Shown here piece by piece: positions 16,525 to 25,491 of a stretch of DNA of 64,000 nt. The notes beneath the pieces were generated by a model, which was not told where the DNA came from, made no database searches, and saw only the letters and a program-made list of their open reading frames with translations. Every line of letters starts with the position of its first letter. The first letter of the stretch is position 1. The DNA lies in the NCBI RefSeq assembly GCF_000187245.1, contig NC_027862.1, forward strand, positions 62,001-126,000. The letters run 5' to 3'. A program made the position numbers and the translations under genes. The DNA is from Ogataea parapolymorpha DL-1 (taxonomy: Eukaryota > Ascomycota > Pichiomycetes > Pichiales > Pichiaceae).

Positions 16525-18366
16525 ATGGACTACGATCCGGCTCTCCAGCAGCTGAATGTGGAAGCTGACGACCCCAGTCCCCTGAGGTCGAAATTCAAGT
16601 CGGATTCTGTGAGCAGCTCGTTCAAACACCTCCCCTCCGCGCAATCAATCGCATCACCCACCACAAACTACTCGGCTCGTCCTTCTTCTTCAGAAAGCGG
16701 CTCTTCCATGGACATTGTGGGCAGTGCAAAAACCAATGGGCTTGAAAAATCGTTTCACGGGCTCAGTCTGACCAGACAGTCCGCCACCGCATCCAGCATT
16801 TGGTCCACAAACACGAGTCCTGCCGGCTCGAACGTGTGGAATAGATCCGTGTCTCAGCGACAGTCGCCCAAAACGATCCCGCACGAGGCTCGTACGCTGT
16901 CCGAGGGCGCGAAAAAAGACCATCGAAGCGATGACTACGCCACGTCCCCACTGCAATATGCCCATTCTATCCCGGAAGATTCCAATAATAACCTGTGGAA
17001 CGACCTAAGCAATGAAATATCTACCGCCGTCAACTCGCCAGAATTGCTTGGCATTAATCCACCCGATACACGCCACTTATCGCTTAATGGCTCCTCACAA
17101 CAATGGGATCCGCTCTCGCAGTCCACAGGCTCATTGGTCTCTCCAGGTTTTTGGAGCAGTACAGGCTCACTCGACGACACGCCCTTGTCGCACCGCATGT
17201 CACGGTTTTTCCCGAGTCCGGCAGTGGAGTCCCGCAAAGACTCGAATGGAGCCGTTCCAGGGGAACGGAGATCGCATTCCACTGGATTTCCTGCCTCGCC
17301 GCTTACACTTAGCCTGTTTGCTCCCGAGAACGCAAAACCGTCCGGTGGGTCTCTGTATGGGCCAGCTTCGAGCATGGCTACCCCGCTGGGGGGCACAACG
17401 CCCCAAATTGTGAGTAGGAACCCCAGCTACGTCGACCCGCTATTCGACGGTTTTTCCCTGGGAACGCTCCAGACCTCATCAAACGATATCAAAAAGTTAA
17501 AAACACTCAACAAAGACGAGCCGACGACAGAATTGGCGGTCCGGAGACTTGACGAGGACGCTCTGATCTCGTCAATCTCCGACGAAGTGTCGCTGCCTCC
17601 TCGGTTTCCAAAACAAATATTCAACAAACAAGACTCACATTCGAAAATCATCAAATACATCAAGACAATCATCACTAGGCAACCAACACAGTACATGGTT
17701 TATGTTGCCTCGCTTCCCTTCGACACGCCACATTCGCAATGTCTTGCACTAATTCACCAGGCCTTCAAGGACTATGGCGAAATCACGCATCTGGTTAAAG
17801 ACACAAATGCCAAGTCGTCCAAGATCCAGCCCGAAAACGACCTATTTATTCGGTTTAAAATCGTGGCCAAGCTCTTCAACGAGCAGAAGCTACCGTACAA
17901 ATCGCACAGATTCTCAAACGAGTCCACAGGCAGGGACTCCAAAATGCTGCTATTTTTTGACTGTCCAAGCTCGTCGCCACAGGGAGACCTTGGCTCGTCT
18001 AGCAGCAGCACCGCGAAAAGACAGGAAATTTCCACATATCCAGAAGGATTCTCGTCGACTTTCCACCGTCGGGGAGTCAACAACTTTATGTTTGTGCGTG
18101 AGCTACAAAGCAAAATGATCACCAGCAAGGGTCGCGGCACGCGAAACTTCCAGGAGACGGCTGAGTTCCGTGTTTCCCTTCCTATCGAGGAGCTCGATCT
18201 CAAGATGGGCGAGCCGGACGCAGACCGATACGACGACGACTACAAGAGACCCAAGCGGTCGTATGTGGTCAACATTGATCTGCGCGAGCTTGAAAACAAG
18301 CCCGCCCCGAAGGAGGGCAGGAAATATTCGCGGTCAGGTCGGTCGCGAGAAAAAAGTGCCACCTAA
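16525..18366 (+). CDS. Ser/Thr-rich protein with an RRM-like domain
   Basis: I cannot name this 613-residue protein. Residues 1-370 are low complexity and rich in Ser, Thr, Pro and Asn with many SP/TP sites. Around residues 395-480 the pattern TQYMVYVASLPFDTPHSQCL and QAFKDYGEITHLVKD looks like the first half of an RRM (RNP2-like MVYVASLP), but the RNP1 octamer is replaced by DLFIRFKIVAKLF. A second ordered block spans about residues 500-590 (GVNNFMFVRELQSKM, RGTRNFQETAEFRVSLP). The GTG one codon upstream was not used. An RNA-binding regulator is a reasonable guess. Confidence 0.6.
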   Translation: MDYDPALQQLNVEADDPSPLRSKFKSDSVSSSFKHLPSAQSIASPTTNYSARPSSSESGSSMDIVGSAKTNGLEKSFHGLSLTRQSATASSIWSTNTSPAGSNVWNRSVSQRQSPKTIPHEARTLSEGAKKDHRSDDYATSPLQYAHSIPEDSNNNLWNDLSNEISTAVNSPELLGINPPDTRHLSLNGSSQQWDPLSQSTGSLVSPGFWSSTGSLDDTPLSHRMSRFFPSPAVESRKDSNGAVPGERRSHSTGFPASPLTLSLFAPENAKPSGGSLYGPASSMATPLGGTTPQIVSRNPSYVDPLFDGFSLGTLQTSSNDIKKLKTLNKDEPTTELAVRRLDEDALISSISDEVSLPPRFPKQIFNKQDSHSKIIKYIKTIITRQPTQYMVYVASLPFDTPHSQCLALIHQAFKDYGEITHLVKDTNAKSSKIQPENDLFIRFKIVAKLFNEQKLPYKSHRFSNESTGRDSKMLLFFDCPSSSPQGDLGSSSSSTAKRQEISTYPEGFSSTFHRRGVNNFMFVRELQSKMITSKGRGTRNFQETAEFRVSLPIEELDLKMGEPDADRYDDDYKRPKRSYVVNIDLRELENKPAPKEGRKYSRSGRSREKSAT

Positions 18367-18426
18367 ATTATATAATAGAGTGAGCTTTAATCTTTAGACT
18401 GAAAATAATTAATTAATTTTCATTTC

Positions 18427-19560
18427 ATGGACCTAGCCCGAATATTCCAGGGGAATTTCTCAGTGTTCCAACTGGAGCCGGGGAGTTTCAATCTGAGCGA
18501 TGGCACTGTGGTTGATAACGCGTATCCATCGATTTTTTTCACCAACGCCTCCGACTGGAACGCTATGAACAAGTATTTGTCGTCGTACCAGGCGACCATC
18601 ATGTCCACCGTTTTGCCGCTGACAAGAGACGACTTTCACGATTCGGTGATTGTCATCAGTTTTGTGCTCTGCACACTGACCGTGGGGTTCTGGCTTTTAT
18701 TTCTGATCCAGTCGATAGCTACAGAAAAACGTCCTCTGCATTTGCAACTGACAACTACGCTTCTTGCCGTCTTTTCAACGGTCATTCTTGTGCGCTTTAC
18801 AACTTTGATGAGGGAGGAATTTGAGGGCTGTTTCCAGGACCGATTATTGGTGATCGACCGGCTATTCAACAAGCTCTACTACACGGTACCGGTGTGCATT
18901 TTGCGAGCGTTCACATACGTCTCCTGGTACTGGCTGTGCGATCGCCTGGTGTCTGAGTTCAGAACGAGAGCCGCCAGGAGCGGCAACAAAATGTACAGGT
19001 GTCTGGTGGCCGCCAACGTTGTGAACGCGCTGTTCATGGTGCTGGTGGTGGTTTTCACCTCGCTGCACTATTTTCTAACGACGAAGAACAACTACTACAT
19101 CCGCTACTGGGTCAATATGACGATTTTGGTGTTCACTTCGTTTGTGTGCGTATACATTTGGGTGTTGGTGATGATGTTTTGGCTGCTCCGCGTGGACAGA
19201 AGGTTTAAGTTTGAGAATTTGGGGCTTTTGGTGATCACCTTCGTCTGCTACTGGTTCAACACAGGGATGCAGCTCATGGGGTCGGCACTGGTAGCGCGCG
19301 ATCCAAAATGGATGGTCCAGGTGAACCTATTTTTTGAGATTTTGTCCATCCATCTGCTCGTGGATTTCATAAGCGGGCTGGAAAAGTACAACCACAAGAC
19401 CGAGTCGCATAATATTGTGGGGAGAGAGACGATTGCTATAGAGCGCAAAACTAGCGACATGGAGAGGCGAATGCACGGCTCTGGCATCGCGCTGGAACTG
19501 GACGGCGATAGCGAGACAATTTCCAATTCGAGCGATAGTGGAGCCGAGCAATCCAGATAG
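18427..19560 (+). CDS. Seven-helix membrane protein, PalH/Rim21/Dfg16-like
   Basis: The 377-residue protein has an extracellular N-terminus with Asn-glycosylation sites (NFS, NLS, NAS), about seven hydrophobic helices between residues 70 and 310, and a charged cytosolic tail. The block FVLCTLTVGFWLLFLIQSI then EKRPLHLQLTTTLLAVFSTV resembles the PalH/Rim21 family of ambient-pH sensors, which signal through Rim101. Helix count and topology fit; sequence match is by memory only. A different 7TM sensor family is possible. Confidence 0.5.
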   Translation: MDLARIFQGNFSVFQLEPGSFNLSDGTVVDNAYPSIFFTNASDWNAMNKYLSSYQATIMSTVLPLTRDDFHDSVIVISFVLCTLTVGFWLLFLIQSIATEKRPLHLQLTTTLLAVFSTVILVRFTTLMREEFEGCFQDRLLVIDRLFNKLYYTVPVCILRAFTYVSWYWLCDRLVSEFRTRAARSGNKMYRCLVAANVVNALFMVLVVVFTSLHYFLTTKNNYYIRYWVNMTILVFTSFVCVYIWVLVMMFWLLRVDRRFKFENLGLLVITFVCYWFNTGMQLMGSALVARDPKWMVQVNLFFEILSIHLLVDFISGLEKYNHKTESHNIVGRETIAIERKTSDMERRMHGSGIALELDGDSETISNSSDSGAEQSR

Positions 19561-19787
19561 TAAGCGATAAGCCGGAAAAGAGAAAAAAACCCGTCGCGAT
19601 TCACGGCTCTGTGTTAAAATTAGCGCGCACCGCCACAGCGAAAAAATTCCTGAGATAGCGCGGCGGCCACAATTGTTATCTTATCTAGGAGAGTGCCGAT
19701 GAGAAATTCCGAAATGAGTATGTTTGACGGGCAAGCAAAAGTTGTTTGTTTGTTTCATTTGCGTTTCGTTTCAGCAACCCACCGGCC

Positions 19788-20189
19788 ATGATGGAGTCTA
19801 GTTTTCGCCACTATTCGCGCTATGACCCCTTCAGCACCAGCATCAAGGACCTAGAGCAGATATTCAACTTCAGAATCCAACTCTTTGACACCCGCAAATC
19901 GTTGGGGAATGAACTCGACTCCGACCTCAACGTGTGGCTCAAAAAAGCCCATTCCGCGGGCAAAAGCAAAAATCAGTCTCCGCCAGCTCCAGAGTCCTCC
20001 AAACGACGGAGACTCGACACTGCCTCGTCCACGTGCACATTTCTGGACGACTTCGAGCTCTTCCGATACAGGGACGAAATCCAGGAATTACGGGAAGAAG
20101 TGATTTCCGTGCATTATCAACAGTACATCGGGCTCCAAACAAAGCCTGCCTCGCACAAAAACCATCACGAAGGTATGACGAAAGCATAG
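19788..20189 (+). CDS. Unrecognised small protein
   Basis: A 133-residue frame with two adjacent ATGs. It has a predicted helical N-terminal half (TSIKDLEQIFNFRIQLFDTRKSLGNELD), a basic cluster SSKRRRLD that could be a nuclear localisation signal, and a second helix (FRYRDEIQELREEVISVHYQQY). I do not recognise the family. Codon use looks coding, but the frame is short, and a GTATG motif near its end would allow a longer spliced version. Moderate confidence that it is a real gene. Confidence 0.5.
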   Translation: MMESSFRHYSRYDPFSTSIKDLEQIFNFRIQLFDTRKSLGNELDSDLNVWLKKAHSAGKSKNQSPPAPESSKRRRLDTASSTCTFLDDFELFRYRDEIQELREEVISVHYQQYIGLQTKPASHKNHHEGMTKA

Positions 20190-20221
20190 ATGATGATTTA
20201 TCTTTATGTAATCTACTAAAA

Positions 20222-20319
20222 TCTCGATTCATCAGAGTCATTAAATCAGTATATTGTTTGCGTTCACCGAGCCGAAGCCCTCTTACAGTGTGAATATCTT
20301 CCTCATCATAGAATCGAGA
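20222..20319 (-). ncRNA. snR51: C/D-box snoRNA snR51
   Basis: The 98-nt segment is closed by a perfect 9-bp stem (TCTCGATTC at 20222-20230 against GAATCGAGA at 20311-20319). Inside the stem are box C ATGATGA (complement of 20303-20309) and box D CTGA (complement of 20232-20235). The guide next to box D is complementary to TCATTAAATCAGT of 18S rRNA (identical to plus strand 20238-20250). Counting five nucleotides from box D lands on A100 of the S. cerevisiae 18S, the known snR51 target. A second guide for 25S could not be verified. Confidence 0.88.
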
Positions 20320-20364
20320 ATGGTGCGTGGTTAGACATCGGTTCGGTAAACCGGTCTCCAGCCA

Positions 20365-20507
20365 CGCTGTCCGTCAGATATCTGCGACCTTTCAGCAGTT
20401 CCCTCACAGCCGGCACCCCAAAATTGTACACGAGGAGCGCTTTTACATAAATGTGACTGTGAGGTACTGGTATGTCCGCCCGGTCGGTTAATCATCACAG
20501 GACGGCG
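20365..20507 (-). ncRNA. snR70: C/D-box snoRNA, probable snR70
   Basis: Box C GTGATGA (complement of 20492-20498) and box D CTGA (complement of 20374-20377) are flanked by an 8-nt stem with one mismatch (20365-20372 and 20500-20507). The 143-nt length is long for the class, as it is for yeast snR70 (C1639 of 18S). Near box C the sequence CGACCGGGCGG is one inserted base away from the expected complement of CCGCCCGTCG, so the target match is imperfect. Position between snR41 and snR51, the same cluster as in S. cerevisiae, supports the name. Confidence 0.65.
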
Positions 20508-20529
20508 AAAATCATTATGAGTAAATGAC

Positions 20530-20645
20530 AGACCACTCGTGGCTCATACAAGGCTGAAACTTAACGAGATGCGATTGTCAACAGTGGCGTTCGGCCTTCA
20601 GGCGGAACAATTGGTCAATGCAAATAATCACGGCTGTCGAATGGT
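20530..20645 (-). ncRNA. snR41: C/D-box snoRNA snR41
   Basis: Two rRNA complementarities identify it. The D' guide is complementary to GGAACAATTGG of 18S (plus 20604-20614); box D' CTGA lies at the complement of 20598-20601, and the fifth base points at A541. The second guide is complementary to CAAGGCTGAAACTTAA of 18S (plus 20549-20564), consistent with G1126, the other known snR41 target. Box C appears as GTGATTA (complement of 20625-20631), and the terminal box D next to the second guide reads ATGA, a degenerate form. Ends are approximate. Confidence 0.82.
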
Positions 20646-20734
20646 CCTCCATTTTCTCATAAAAATTTTCACAAAAAAACATTATAGGGTTATATTTTTC
20701 TTAAATGCTCTGGTGGTGCGAGGTGTGACAACAC

Positions 20735-21538
20735 TTACTCGGCTCCTGTCTCCTGCTTTGCCCCCTCAGTTGCTTCCTTCCCGTCCAGTCCGTTTACTCG
20801 GTCAAAGATCTGTTGCAGGTTGAATTTGCACAGTTTGTCGTAGTCGTTGAAATTGACCACGCTCATGCCTATGTTATTTTTGAAGCAGAAAATGTTGATC
20901 ATCTTGTCTGGCTCGCGGTAGTTGAGTCGATGGCCGGGCAAAAGCTCAGCAACAATCGAGGTGAACGTGTCTCTGTCAATAATGCTGAAATTTCGCTTGA
21001 TCAAGTTCAAAGAGTAGGACTCCTGGTTGTCGAAATGGCCCCGAAACACTTTTTCGGCCAATTTGCGAAACTCCGTCTCTGTCGCATTGCACGAGGCATC
21101 GATCGGCGTCAATTTCTGCAAAAACCGTGTGTTTTTCGCCCTGGACTCAAACAGCTCGCTGCACACTTGCGTCACAAACTTAGAGGGCACAATCGGCCTT
21201 CTGGTCTTGATGAAGATCAACGAGTCACAATTGATGCTCATTTCCTTGACAATTTCTTTATTCTTTGCATCTTGATTTTGCTTGTTCATCTCGTCAATTT
21301 CTCGCTTGATTGCGTCTTCCACAGACTCTTCCTCCTTCTCATTCTCCTCATTAGTCTCTTCCTCCACTGGGAAATACTCCTTCCATCTGTCGTTGAGCAG
21401 CTGCTTCAGCTCTTTGGCAGCAGCTCCCTCTTTGTGCCTGTTGCACGAGGCATAGATTCCAACCTGGCCCGGTTCGATCAGCACGCCGCTTTTGAATCGC
21501 TTTGCCTGGCCTCCTCCACCGTGATTTCTCTTCCCCAT
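20735..21538 (-). CDS. TAN1: tRNA ac4C12 acetylation cofactor Tan1 (THUMP domain)
   Basis: Tan1 binds tRNA-Leu and tRNA-Ser and, with the acetyltransferase Kre33/Rra1, is needed for N4-acetylcytidine at position 12. The 267-residue protein begins with a basic Gly-rich tail (MGKRNHGGGGQAKRFK), then GQVGIYASCNRHKEGAAAKELKQLL, an acidic insert, and the THUMP core with RFLQKLTPIDASC and CFKNNIGMSVV. The splice-donor sequence GTAAGT overlaps its TAA stop codon (20733-20738), and the snoRNA cluster follows on the same strand. Confidence 0.88.
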   Translation of the reverse strand: MGKRNHGGGGQAKRFKSGVLIEPGQVGIYASCNRHKEGAAAKELKQLLNDRWKEYFPVEEETNEENEKEEESVEDAIKREIDEMNKQNQDAKNKEIVKEMSINCDSLIFIKTRRPIVPSKFVTQVCSELFESRAKNTRFLQKLTPIDASCNATETEFRKLAEKVFRGHFDNQESYSLNLIKRNFSIIDRDTFTSIVAELLPGHRLNYREPDKMINIFCFKNNIGMSVVNFNDYDKLCKFNLQQIFDRVNGLDGKEATEGAKQETGAE

Positions 21539-21583
21539 ATACTGAAAAATATTTTTTTATCGACAAATATATATAAATATATT

Positions 21584-22775
21584 TTATTTATCTAGCTTTT
21601 TTGCCTGCTGCTCAAGCTGCCTTTCGTGCTCACTTTTCCACCCCTTGCGCCGCTGTCTTTCCTCGTACGCCTCTCTGTTTTTCAGAACACGGCTCGCAAT
21701 GTCCTCGGTGGAAATGTTGTCGTACTTGTGGCTGCCCAGGTTCTCGTATAGGCCAAGCTCTTTCATCTCGGAGTAGGGGTCTGCATCCTCCGAGGTGGGA
21801 CCGTGGAACACCTTCACCACAGGCACAGGGAATTCAAGAATGTAATTTTTGTTTGGCTTGTAAGGAGCACCAAGAACAATCCCGTCTATGTATTTGCTCT
21901 GGAGCACACACAGAGATCTTTCAAATAAATTCATGATCGGATAGTTGATGCCCTTGTGCTTATTGACGTCCTCGTCGTCGTTGACTCCAACAAGAACAAC
22001 CGCACTGTCGGCTGCTGCTCGCTCCTTGAGCTTCTTCAAAGCAACAATATGACCTGGATTGAAGAGATCAAAGCCACCGTCGATGTAGTATATTCTGGAC
22101 GACTTGAATCTTTCTGCGCTGGGCTTCACCAGCTCGTGGACCTCGCCGGTGTCCTTGGTATACGCAAAAACTGCCACACCAGGGTTCTTGCCGTCCTCAC
22201 ATGTGGCATAGTCTTTATAACGCTTGACCGCGTCGGGCTGAAGAAGAGGGTGCGATGGCTGTCCAGCAGCGTAGTCTTGCCAGTCCTTGGCCAGAATAGG
22301 CGACAAATGGTGGTTTTTCGAGTACAGCAGCATCCGGCCAACCAAGTCTGTAGTAGAAATGTTGGGTGTCCGTTTCACGACAATAAACCGGCCCAGCTCC
22401 TTGACAACTTTATAGCAATCCTCCCCATTGGCATCGGTGGTAATATCGTCGCCATGGACCACGTACTTGCATCCATAATGGTCCATAACGGCAGGATCGG
22501 TCACATACGGAGCTCCCGGAACGGATTTTGTGGCCCACCGACAGCCATCCACGGCGGCAAGACGCTCGTCCAGCGTCATCACCACGGGTCCTTTATTTTC
22601 CAAAATATCCTCGTCCGAATGGACACCTACGTAAAGTTCAGTGCCGTGTTGTCGAGCTTGCAGCATTGCACCTGCATGGCCTAAAGTTAGTCAGAAGAGC
22701 TCTCTACGTACCATGATGGGCAAAATCAAAACATCCGTCTATCCAGATCCGCGTCTCCACGAGAGATTTCGACAT
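21584..22775 (-). CDS. ECT1: Ethanolamine-phosphate cytidylyltransferase Ect1, one 31-nt intron
   Basis: Ect1 makes CDP-ethanolamine from phosphoethanolamine and CTP, the middle step of the Kennedy pathway to phosphatidylethanolamine. The gene is complement(join(21584..22680,22712..22775)), 386 residues. Splicing assembles WIDGCFDFAHHGHAGAMLQA, with the first HxGH catalytic motif; without it the ORF lacks this motif and starts at an internal Met. A second cytidylyltransferase fold starts at YYIDGGFDLFNPGHIVALKK. Two tandem domains are the family hallmark. The C-terminus is a charged helix. Confidence 0.93.
22681..22711 (-). other. Intron of ECT1, 31 nt
   Basis: Donor GTACGT at 22711, branch motif ACTAAC with the branch A 6 nt before the acceptor TTTAG at 22681. 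It splits the Gly codon in the conserved HHGHAG motif, so removal is required to make the enzyme. Confidence 0.92.
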
Positions 22776-22910
22776 TTGTTAAATAACTAAATTCAGGCTG
22801 TGTTTTTTTTATTCAAGTAGCAAAATCAAATCAGGTACCCGTGCGGTTCCAACGGGCCAGAAGTGCACTATTGTGAAGAGAAGATTGATAATCTCTAAGG
22901 AACTCACTTA

Positions 22911-23600
22911 ATGTCAGCCATAGAGAACACTCTTCAGTCAATCCAAAACCAGCTGGAGTCCGTTCCGTTCTACGACGATCTGGTAGACAAGTGGAACGAC
23001 CTGGCCGGGGACAAAATTAAGACTAAAGATCCGTTTGTCGAGACATTGCCGAATGGCTCGACGCGCAAACTGAAACTTCCAGATAATGCTACAAAGAAAC
23101 AGAAAAAGGCATGGAAACGAATACAAAGAAGAGCATGGATCGACGACAAGTGTTTCCTCGGATGCTATCCAATTGATTGCGGAATAGGTTTGGGGCCCAT
23201 TGTGGTGATACTTCCGGGAATCGGTCCGCTACTAATGTACGCCATTCACGCTCGGCTGATCCACATGGCCAGCCATGCGTTTGATATTGATCCCGCAACG
23301 TACTCCAAAATGCAGGCCAATATTCTATTTGATCTGCTCATCTCATTACCGCCCCTGATTGGCTCTTTCTTTGCATGGATGAACGGCTGCTCTACGCGAA
23401 ACGCGGCCATCGTCCATACGCGAGTTCGAAAACTGCTTGCTATTCAAGAGCAACAGCAACAGCAGTACCAGCCCCAGCACCGTTCTGACCATTTGCAACG
23501 GCCTGCGCCAGCGGCCACTTCAGCCTCCAACCCGCCACCACTGCCACCGAAATCAGCTACCATACGAGATCCCCAAGCGGCGGCGGTAACGCGAAGATAA
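22911..23600 (+). CDS. DUF4112-family membrane protein
   Basis: The 229-residue protein carries the DUF4112 pattern RAWIDDKCFLGCYPIDCGIG followed by GLGPIVVILPGIGPLLM, then a second hydrophobic segment (ILFDLLISLPPLIGSFFAWM) and the family's short AAIVHTRV-like element. The tail is Gln- and Pro-rich, with PPPLPPK resembling an SH3-domain ligand. The family is common in fungi and bacteria and has no known activity. Cytosolic N-terminus with two to three membrane spans is the likely topology. Confidence 0.75.
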   Translation: MSAIENTLQSIQNQLESVPFYDDLVDKWNDLAGDKIKTKDPFVETLPNGSTRKLKLPDNATKKQKKAWKRIQRRAWIDDKCFLGCYPIDCGIGLGPIVVILPGIGPLLMYAIHARLIHMASHAFDIDPATYSKMQANILFDLLISLPPLIGSFFAWMNGCSTRNAAIVHTRVRKLLAIQEQQQQQYQPQHRSDHLQRPAPAATSASNPPPLPPKSATIRDPQAAAVTRR

Positions 23601-23622
23601 ACCTGCTACCAAGCCTGGATTT

Positions 23623-23668
23623 TTCCAGAAAAAAGTTCGCGTAAACACGACTCGATGCGAGAAAATTC
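23623..23668 (+). promoter_or_regulatory. Heat-shock-element-like sites upstream of YDJ1
   Basis: TTCCAGAA (TTCnnGAA, 23623-23630) and GAAAATTC (GAAnnTTC, 23661-23668) are two-unit heat-shock elements about 160-200 bp before the YDJ1 ATG. Hsf1 control is expected for YDJ1 by analogy; two-unit sites are short and can occur by chance. Confidence 0.4.
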
Positions 23669-23826
23669 AAATTTTTTAAATTTTGTCTAGGATTCTCTGA
23701 ATATTAGATTTTTCCTATTAAAGGGCAAATTTTCCACTGACATCACTAGGAGTGCCGTATATAGCACTAAGAGTCTAGTCGAGAGCCGCAATCTATAGAT
23801 TTGCCACAGATCAAAAGGAATAAGAC

Positions 23827-25035
23827 ATGGTCAAAGATACTAAGCTATACGATATTTTGGGTGTCTCCCCTGACGCCACCGACGCCCAGCTGAAAAAAGC
23901 TTATCGGTTGGGAGCCTTGAAGCACCACCCAGACAAAAACCCTTCCCCCGAGGCAGCCGAGAAGTTCAAGGAGATTTCTGCAGCCTACGAGATTCTCAGT
24001 GATCCGGAAAAAAGAGATTTGTACGATCAGTATGGTGAAGAAGGTCTCAGCGGAGGAGGAGCAGGAGGCATGAACGGAGCAGACATTTTCTCGCAGTTCT
24101 TTGGCGGGTTTGGTGGGTTTGGCCAGCGTGGTCCTACCGGCCCTCAGAGAGGAAAGGACATCAGACACACCATTTCTTGCACTTTGGAAGAACTGTACAA
24201 GGGTAAGACTACAAAGCTGGCTTTGAACAAAACCGTGCTATGTTCCAGCTGTAAGGGTAAGGGCGGTAAAGACGTGAAAAAGTGTTCCTCGTGTGACGGT
24301 ACTGGTATGAAGTTCGTCACCAGACAAATGGGTCCTATGATCCAGAGATTCCAAACTACCTGTGACGTTTGTCAGGGTGAGGGAGACATTATTTCGCCAA
24401 AGGACAGATGTCAGACCTGTAAAGGTAAGAAGGTCAGCAACGAAAGAAAGATCTTGGAGGTTCACATCGACCCAGGTATGCAAGCTGGCCAGAGAGTCGT
24501 GTTCTCTGGCGAGGGAGACCAACTTCCAGACATTATTCCTGGAGACGTGATTTTCGTGATTGACGAAAAGAAACATGATACCTTCAGAAGACAGGGCCAC
24601 GACCTGTTTTACGACGCCAAGATTGATCTCTTGACCGCTTTGGCAGGAGGTGCCTTTGCTATCAAGCATTTGAGCGGAGAGTACCTGAAGGTCGACATTA
24701 TTCCTGGCGAAGTGATTTCCCCAGGCTCGGTGAAGGTCATCGAGGAGAAGGGTATGCCTATTCCAAGACACGGAGGCTACGGAAACCTGTTTGTGAACTT
24801 TGAGGTCATCTTCCCACCTAAGGGCTTCGCTACCGAGGAGCAGCTTGAAGCACTGGCAAAGATTCTGCCACCAAGACCAGCACTCAACATTCCAAAGAAT
24901 GCCGTTGTCGACGATTCCTGTGTTCTGACTGATGTGGATCCTATCAAGCACGGCCAGCGTAGGAACAGAAGCTACGACGATGATAACGACGAAGATGAGG
25001 ATGGCCAGCCTGGAGTTCAATGTGCACAACAGTGA
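23827..25035 (+). CDS. YDJ1: Class A Hsp40 co-chaperone Ydj1
   Basis: Ydj1 delivers clients to cytosolic Hsp70 (Ssa) and stimulates its ATPase. The 402-residue protein has a J domain with HPD at residues 34-36, a Gly/Phe-rich linker ([10 protein letters not shown]), four CxxCxGxG-type zinc motifs ([32 protein letters not shown]), the C-terminal substrate-binding region, and a terminal CAQQ box for farnesylation and membrane attachment. HSE-like and PACE-like elements lie in its promoter. Confidence 0.96.
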   Translation: MVKDTKLYDILGVSPDATDAQLKKAYRLGALKHHPDKNPSPEAAEKFKEISAAYEILSDPEKRDLYDQYGEEGLSGGGAGGMNGADIFSQFFGGFGGFGQRGPTGPQRGKDIRHTISCTLEELYKGKTTKLALNKTVLCSSCKGKGGKDVKKCSSCDGTGMKFVTRQMGPMIQRFQTTCDVCQGEGDIISPKDRCQTCKGKKVSNERKILEVHIDPGMQAGQRVVFSGEGDQLPDIIPGDVIFVIDEKKHDTFRRQGHDLFYDAKIDLLTALAGGAFAIKHLSGEYLKVDIIPGEVISPGSVKVIEEKGMPIPRHGGYGNLFVNFEVIFPPKGFATEEQLEALAKILPPRPALNIPKNAVVDDSCVLTDVDPIKHGQRRNRSYDDDNDEDEDGQPGVQCAQQ

Positions 25036-25491
25036 GTAATACTATTAGATCGCTTTTTTGGAGTAATCTCTAATTGGAAAAAACGTCGATCGACGCGTCG
25101 GTGATGTAATCGCTATTTAAAGATTTGCCGAAAAATCAACAAAGGTTAATTATTTGGTCTTTTCCGAATTTGGTAGCCGAATCTCACCTCCTTCCATTCT
25201 GAAATTTGTAAAAAATGGCCAGGAACCAGGGCATACAACCTAGTGGCATGGCACAACTTCCATCTGAGCTTATTACCAGGGCTCTATCGTACACTTTCCT
25301 GCCCAGGCACACTCAGAATGCTTACAAACACTAAATTATTACAGGTTACATTTGTTCTTTTGATATGCATAGATTACATACATGCGTCTTGTATTGTGGC
25401 ATATCCTAGCAGGGAATTTTCTAAAGAAAAAAAAAGCTGGAAAAATCCCTGTTGCCTACTATTAATACCTTCTTCTTCTATACGACGACCC
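25036..25491. other. Interval after YDJ1 with overlapping palindromes
   Basis: About 455 bp. A GC island at 25084-25100 holds two overlapping perfect palindromes, CGTCGATCGACG and CGACGCGTCG; the second contains ACGCGT, the MCB core used by the cell-cycle factor MBF. The frame of the next gene is open through much of the interval, but the translated residues look non-coding. Confidence 0.45.

Noticed and set aside
20339..20353. GGTTCGGTAAACC as a possible Pol III B box or tRNA T-loop
   Set aside because: No cloverleaf or A box around it; the interval is explained by C/D snoRNAs on the minus strand.
22126..22666. ECT1 starting at the internal Met of the unspliced frame (22666)
   Set aside because: That start would omit the first HxGH catalytic motif, which is recovered exactly by removing the 31-nt intron at 22681-22711.
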